Positions 5,596 to 9,246 of a stretch of 9,246 nt of DNA are shown piece by piece. Each line of letters opens with the position of its first letter. Position 1 is the first letter of the stretch. The position numbers were made by a program, and so were the translations under genes. The notes under the pieces are model-generated. The model had not been told where the DNA came from. It saw only the letters and a program-made list of their open reading frames with translations, and made no database searches. Source of the stretch: Paracoccaceae bacterium (GTDB taxonomy: Bacteria > Pseudomonadota > Alphaproteobacteria > Rhodobacterales > Rhodobacteraceae); contig SLPP01000062.1 of the NCBI GenBank assembly GCA_007131945.1, positions 1 to 9,246 of the forward strand. Reading direction: 5' to 3'.

Positions 5596-7131
5596 ATGGG
5601 CGAGACGACGACGACAACCCGGCGCGGGCGCGCGGCGCGCAGCGCCGAGCGGCAGTCGCGCGGCGGCGTCGGACGCCCCTACATCAGCCGCAACCTGCCG
5701 CCGCAGGACCTGCTTTCCGAGGACGCGCTGCACCGGATCGAGGCCGCGGCCGACCGGATCCTCGCCGAGACCGGGATCGAGTTCCGCGACGACGCGCAGG
5801 CGCTCGCCCACTGGCGCCGGGCGGGGGCCGAGATCGACGGCGTCCTCGTGCGCTTCCCGCCCGGCATGCTGCGCGAGGTCCTCGCCACGGCGCCGGCGCG
5901 TTTCACCCAGCACGCCCGCAACCCCGCCCGCTCGGTCGAGATCGGCGGCGACGCGGTGGTCTTCGCGCCGGCCTACGGCTCGCCCTTCGTGATGGACCTC
6001 GACCGCGGCCGGCGCTACGGAACGATCGCCGATTTCGAGAACTTCGTGAAGCTCGCCCAGGCCTCGCCCTGGCTGCACCACTCGGGCGGCACGATCTGCG
6101 AGCCCACCGACCTGCCGGTGAACAAGCGCCATCTCGACATGGTCATGGCGCATATCCGCTGGTCCGACCGGCCGTTCATGGGCTCGGTCACCGCCGAGGA
6201 GCGGGCGGAGGACTCGATCGAGATGTGCCGCCTCCTCTTCGGAACGGAATTCGTCGACGCCAACTGCGTCATCCTCGGCAATGTCAACGTCAACTCGCCG
6301 CTGGTCTGGGACGGGACGATGACGCGCAGCTTGCGCGCCTATGCCCGGGCGAACCAGGCGGCGGTGATCGTCCCCTTCATCCTCGGCGGCGCGATGGGGC
6401 CGGTGACCTCGGCCGGCGCCATCGCCCAGGCGCTGGCCGAGACGATGGCGGGCTGCGCGCTCACCCAGCTCGAACACCCCGGCGCGCCGGTCATCTTTGG
6501 CAATTTCCTCTCCTCGATGAACCTGCGCTCGGGCTCGCCCACCTTCGGCACGCCCGAACCCGCGGCGGGCTCGCTGGTCGTGGGCCAGCTCGCCCGCCGG
6601 CTGAACCTGCCGCTCAGATGCGCGGGCAACTTCACCACCTCGAAACTGCCCGACGCGCAGGCGATGGCCGAGGGGACGCTGTCGATGCTCTCGGCGATTC
6701 ATTGCGGGGCGAATTTCATCCTGCATTCGGCCGGCTTCCTCGACGGGCTCCTGTCGATGTCCTACGAGAAGTTCGTGCTCGACTGCGACCTCTGCGGCGC
6801 GCTGCACGCCTATCTCGACGGCATCCGGGTCGATGACGCGACGCTCGCCGTCGAGGCCTTCGCCGAGGTCGGGCCGGGCAACCATTTCTTCGGCTGCGCG
6901 CATACGATGGCGCATTACGAGGACGCCTTCTGGGAAAGCGAGCTTGCCGACAACGAGCCCTTCGAGAAATGGGAAGCTGCCGGCGGCACCGATGCCGCCA
7001 CCCGCGCCAACCGGCTGTGGAAGGTGCGGCTCGAGGCGTTCGAGCCCCCGCCGCTGGATGCCGCGACCACCGAGGCGCTGCGCGACTTCACCGACCGCCG
7101 CAAGGCCGCGGCCGAGGACCTGTGGTACTGA
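5596..7131 (+). CDS. Trimethylamine methyltransferase (MttB) family protein, non-pyrrolysine type
   Basis: Member of the MttB superfamily (TIM-barrel methyltransferases that move a methyl group from a quaternary or tertiary amine to a corrinoid protein). The 511-residue product covers the whole family length. Recognisable blocks are PYISRNLPPQDLLSEDALHRI (about 28-48, shown loosely), FVMDLDRGRRYGTIADF (131-147), GGAMGPVTSAGAIAQALAE (264-282), MNLRSGSPTFGTPE (308-321), FTTSKLPDAQAMAEG (346-360) and GANFILHSAGFLDG (371-384). The gene has no in-frame TAG, so it lacks the pyrrolysine of archaeal MttB and belongs with the MtgB-like group, whose known members demethylate glycine betaine, proline betaine or carnitine. 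The actual substrate is unknown. No corrinoid protein (MttC) or MtrH-like partner is in the window. The ATG at 5596 follows GAGGGCGG and fits the family N terminus; the frame is open much further upstream, inside the photolyase gene, but only as a GC-rich shadow. The N-terminal 25 residues (Thr- and Arg-rich) are probably disordered. Confidence 0.92.
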   Translation: MGETTTTTRRGRAARSAERQSRGGVGRPYISRNLPPQDLLSEDALHRIEAAADRILAETGIEFRDDAQALAHWRRAGAEIDGVLVRFPPGMLREVLATAPARFTQHARNPARSVEIGGDAVVFAPAYGSPFVMDLDRGRRYGTIADFENFVKLAQASPWLHHSGGTICEPTDLPVNKRHLDMVMAHIRWSDRPFMGSVTAEERAEDSIEMCRLLFGTEFVDANCVILGNVNVNSPLVWDGTMTRSLRAYARANQAAVIVPFILGGAMGPVTSAGAIAQALAETMAGCALTQLEHPGAPVIFGNFLSSMNLRSGSPTFGTPEPAAGSLVVGQLARRLNLPLRCAGNFTTSKLPDAQAMAEGTLSMLSAIHCGANFILHSAGFLDGLLSMSYEKFVLDCDLCGALHAYLDGIRVDDATLAVEAFAEVGPGNHFFGCAHTMAHYEDAFWESELADNEPFEKWEAAGGTDAATRANRLWKVRLEAFEPPPLDAATTEALRDFTDRRKAAAEDLWY

Positions 7132-7234
7132 GGGCGGCGCGGTGATGACACCAGGCCACGACCGTCGCCGCCATGGAGGCGTTCGGGCGCGCTGATGGCT
7201 TGCAAGCGGGCGCGAAATCTGGCCCGGTGCGACC

Positions 7235-8290
7235 ATGACCAATGCCTTCACCGCTTCCGGCCTCTTCGCCTTCTACCTTTCCGACGCCGGGATCGCTGCC
7301 GAGTTCGGCGCGGCGGCCTTCACCGGCCGGATGCTCGCCTTCGAGGCGGCCTGGACGCGCGGGCTGGAAGCGGCCGGCCTCGTCACGCCAGAGGACGCCG
7401 CGGAGGCCCTTTCGGCGATCGCCGCCTATTCCGGCAGCGCCCCGGGCTCCGGCAGCGAGCGAGACGGGCTGCCGGTTCCGGCGCTCGTGGCCGCGTTGCG
7501 CCAGGGCCTGTCCGAGGGCGGCGCGCGCGCGATCCATACCGGGGCGACCAGCCAGGACGTGATCGATACCGCGATGGTTCTCACATTGCTGGCGGTCGCC
7601 GCGCGGACCGCGCAGCGCCTGCAGCAGGTGCATGCACAGGTCGAGGGATTGCGGGCCCGGTTCGGCGACAGAGCGCTCGTCGCCCGCACCCGGATGCAGG
7701 CGGCGCTGCCGGCGACGGCTTCGCTGCGCCTTTCCGCCTGGGCGCGTCCGCTTGGCGATCATCTGACCCGCCTGGGGCATCTGCGCGACGACCTCGCGCG
7801 GGTCCAGATCGGTGGCGCGATCGGCACGCGCGACGCGCCCGAGGGGCGGGGGGCGACGGTGGCGGCCGAGGCCGCCGCGGCGCTCGGCCTCGGGCTTGGG
7901 CCGGTCTGGCAGGCCGATCGCAGCGCGATGGTCGGCTTCGGCCACTGGCTCGCGCTGGTCGCCGGAACGCTGGGCAAGATCGGGCAGGACGTCCTGCTGA
8001 TGGCGCAGCAGGGCGTGGACGAGATCGAACTCTCGGGCGGCGGCGGCTCGTCGGCCATGCCGCACAAGCACAACCCGGTCGGCGCCGAGGCGATGGTCGC
8101 GCTCGCCCGCTTCGTCGGCGCGCAGCAGGGGCTTCTGGCGCAGGCCATGCTGCACGAGCAGGAACGCTCGGGCACGGCCTGGGCGCTCGAATGGCTGACG
8201 CTGCCGGCGATGGCCGAGGCCTGCGGCGCCTCCCTGCGCCATGCCGAGCGGCTCATCGCCTCGGTCGAGCGGATCGGCGCGCCGGACTGA
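7235..8290 (+). CDS. pcaB: PcaB-like 3-carboxy-cis,cis-muconate cycloisomerase (fumarase/ASL superfamily)
   Basis: The best match from memory is the cycloisomerase of the protocatechuate branch of the beta-ketoadipate pathway, which converts 3-carboxymuconate to 4-carboxymuconolactone. The 351 residues fit the shorter alphaproteobacterial PcaB form. Superfamily motifs are HTGATSQDVIDTA (101-113) and the catalytic loop signature GSSAMPHKHNP (271-281), with S272/S273 as candidate catalytic serines. DGLPVPALVAALR just before the first motif is typical of PcaB rather than of adenylosuccinate lyase. ATG 7235 is the first start after an in-frame stop at 7193-7195, but no clear Shine-Dalgarno precedes it (upstream bases GGCCCGGTGCGACC), so translation may be weak. 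It follows the MttB-family gene after 103 nt. No other pca genes are in the window, so its role as a protocatechuate enzyme is likely but unproven; another lyase of the superfamily is the alternative. Confidence 0.85.
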   Translation: MTNAFTASGLFAFYLSDAGIAAEFGAAAFTGRMLAFEAAWTRGLEAAGLVTPEDAAEALSAIAAYSGSAPGSGSERDGLPVPALVAALRQGLSEGGARAIHTGATSQDVIDTAMVLTLLAVAARTAQRLQQVHAQVEGLRARFGDRALVARTRMQAALPATASLRLSAWARPLGDHLTRLGHLRDDLARVQIGGAIGTRDAPEGRGATVAAEAAAALGLGLGPVWQADRSAMVGFGHWLALVAGTLGKIGQDVLLMAQQGVDEIELSGGGGSSAMPHKHNPVGAEAMVALARFVGAQQGLLAQAMLHEQERSGTAWALEWLTLPAMAEACGASLRHAERLIASVERIGAPD

Positions 8291-8306
8291 TCCGGCGCGC
8301 CGCTTT
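8275..8306 (+). terminator. Hairpin terminator of pcaB with the stop codon in its loop
   Basis: The 12-nt arms CGGCGCGCCGGA (8275-8286) and TCCGGCGCGCCG (8291-8302) are perfect reverse complements around the 4-nt loop CTGA. They are followed by CTTTC, a short T-rich tail. The TGA stop of pcaB (8288-8290) is inside the loop, so the left arm is coding sequence. A very stable GC stem makes termination likely even with a poor U tract. Confidence 0.65.
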
Positions 8307-8341
8307 CAGGTCAACCCGCTACCAAGCCTGACGGACGACGT

Positions 8342-8369
8342 GGCGCGCGGGTCTGCCGACACGCGCGCC
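8342..8369. terminator. Second hairpin between the converging pcaB and nrdJ ends
   Basis: GGCGCGCG (8342-8349) pairs with CGCGCGCC (8362-8369); GTC and GAC inside the loop (8351-8353, 8358-8360) add three pairs. Read on the plus strand it is followed by TTT; read on the minus strand it comes 11 nt after the nrdJ stop but without a T run. It may act as backup terminator for either gene. Confidence 0.35.
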
Positions 8370-8380
8370 TTTGCCGGCGA

Positions 8381-9246
8381 TCAGCTGCAGCCGCTCGTGC
8401 CGCCGCAGGTGTTGCATTTCAGGCAGGTGCCGTTCCTGACCAGCGTGTAGTTGCCGCATTCGCCGCAGGGATCGCCCTCGTAGCCCTGCATCTTCGCCCG
8501 CGTCCGGGCGTCGAGCGTGGTGACGGTCAGCGCCTCGGTCGAGGTCTCGGCATGCAGCGCGACCGCGACATTGCCGCCCGCCGAGATGCTGCCGGCATCG
8601 AAGGCCTGGGTCGCGATGCCGCCCTGCAGCACCACCAGCTCCTGCGGCAGGCGCTTGCGCAGGTAACCGGTCGAGCTGATCTGGCGCAGCACCTCGAGGC
8701 CCCGCGTCGCGGCATCGTCGCTCATCTCGACGATGTTGCCGACGCCTTCCGCCTCGCCGCCGCCGAGGTCGTCGAAGGCCGGGCCCTGCGGTTTCACATG
8801 CGCGAGATCCGTCCGGTCGAGATAGCTGATCGCCAGCTCGCGGAAGATGTAGTCGAGGATCGAGGTCGCGTTCTTGACCGAATCGTTGCCCTGCACCATG
8901 CCCGCCGGCTCGAACCGGGTGAAGGTGAAGGCATCGACGAATTCCTCAAGCGGAACACCGTATTGCAGGCCGACGCTCACGGCGATCGCGAAGTTGTTCA
9001 TCATCGCCCGGAAGCCCGCGCCTTCCTTGTGCATGTCGATGAAGATCTCGCCCAGCCGGCCGTCGCCGTATTCGCCGGTGCGCAGGTAGACCTTGTGGCC
9101 GCCGACGATGGCCTTCTGCGTGTAGCCCTTGCGCCGCTCGGGGAGTTTCTCGCGGTGGCGGCGCACGATCTCCTTGACGATCACCTTCTCGACGATCTTC
9201 TCGGCCAGGACCTGCGCCTTCTCCTGCGCCGAGCCGGAGGCGAGCA
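8381..9246 (-). CDS. nrdJ: Vitamin B12-dependent (class II) ribonucleotide reductase, C-terminal part
   Basis: Adenosylcobalamin-dependent reductase that makes deoxyribonucleotides without needing oxygen. The last 287 residues are visible; the 5' part lies beyond the window and the frame is open to the edge (full-length family members are about 1,200 residues). The visible part has the late barrel segment with [52 protein letters not shown] and [18 protein letters not shown], which are strongly conserved in NrdJ. It then has a linker and a cysteine-rich tail, [21 protein letters not shown] followed by GGTSGCS. Two CxxC pairs plus extra cysteines look like a zinc-ribbon or redox-relay tail used to re-reduce the active site; the exact split of roles is inference. 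It converges on pcaB. No start is called, since the GTG at 9184 is an internal codon. Confidence 0.96.
   Translation of the reverse strand, partial: LASGSAQEKAQVLAEKIVEKVIVKEIVRRHREKLPERRKGYTQKAIVGGHKVYLRTGEYGDGRLGEIFIDMHKEGAGFRAMMNNFAIAVSVGLQYGVPLEEFVDAFTFTRFEPAGMVQGNDSVKNATSILDYIFRELAISYLDRTDLAHVKPQGPAFDDLGGGEAEGVGNIVEMSDDAATRGLEVLRQISSTGYLRKRLPQELVVLQGGIATQAFDAGSISAGGNVAVALHAETSTEALTVTTLDARTRAKMQGYEGDPCGECGNYTLVRNGTCLKCNTCGGTSGCS

Noticed and set aside
3722..5617. 631-codon minus-strand open frame antisense to the photolyase
   Set aside because: Length alone suggests a gene, but the plus strand encodes a complete photolyase with all ligands. The antisense translation is low-complexity and matches nothing I know.
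7145..7195. Short 16-codon frame (ATG 7145) between the MttB-like and PcaB-like genes, a possible leader peptide
   Set aside because: It has no Shine-Dalgarno, no run of regulatory codons and no attenuator-like hairpin after it.
5554..7251. 565-codon minus-strand open frame antisense to the MttB-family gene
   Set aside because: Same GC-driven shadow; no ribosome site or domain, while the plus frame has family motifs along its full length.
1085..9246. The whole window as one new multi-gene system or genomic island
   Set aside because: The genes are in at least six transcription units on both strands, base composition is even apart from one gap, and there are no mobility genes or flanking repeats.

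Overview
The window is very GC-rich and strongly biased to G/C at third codon positions, so long open frames appear on both strands that are not genes. The gene set is an adenosylcobalamin-dependent ribonucleotide reductase, YgfZ, an iron-sulfur photolyase paired with a short-chain dehydrogenase, a non-pyrrolysine MttB-family methyltransferase and a PcaB-type lyase. Together with the codon bias this points to an alphaproteobacterium, most likely Rhodobacterales (Rhodobacteraceae/Paracoccaceae). That placement is an inference from protein families recalled from memory; no database was searched. I see no rRNA, tRNA, CRISPR array, insertion sequence, phage or plasmid genes. It looks like ordinary chromosome.

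Layout. (1) Positions 1-1084, minus: 3' part is cut off; a class V PLP-dependent aminotransferase of the alanine/serine/aspartate-glyoxylate type. (2) Positions 1222-2028, plus and divergent from it: ygfZ, the folate-dependent iron-sulfur maintenance protein. (3) Positions 2029-2257: convergent intergenic gap with a locally AT-rich island and a perfect 18-bp palindrome. (4) Positions 2258-3187, minus: a member of the ornithine cyclodeaminase/mu-crystallin family that looks like an imine reductase. (5) Positions 3188-3290: divergent promoter region with a 9-bp inverted repeat around a consensus -35 box. (6) Positions 3291-5476, plus: a two-gene operon, SDR then [4Fe-4S] cryptochrome/photolyase, joined by a GTGA overlap. 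(7) Positions 5596-7131, plus: MttB-family methyltransferase without pyrrolysine. (8) Positions 7235-8290, plus: PcaB-like lyase ending in a strong hairpin that holds its stop codon. (9) Positions 8381-9246, minus: C-terminal part of nrdJ, running off the window.

The genes do not form one pathway. The SDR-photolyase pair is the only clear operon. The methyltransferase and the lyase follow on the same strand but are separated from their neighbours by about 100-120 nt. The aminotransferase and the imine-reductase-like protein both handle amino/imino acids and glyoxylate-like chemistry, but they lie in different transcription units. I did not find a convincing new multi-gene system. The best leads are the unexplained palindrome, the active-site substitutions in the cyclodeaminase-family protein and the substrate of the MttB-like protein.
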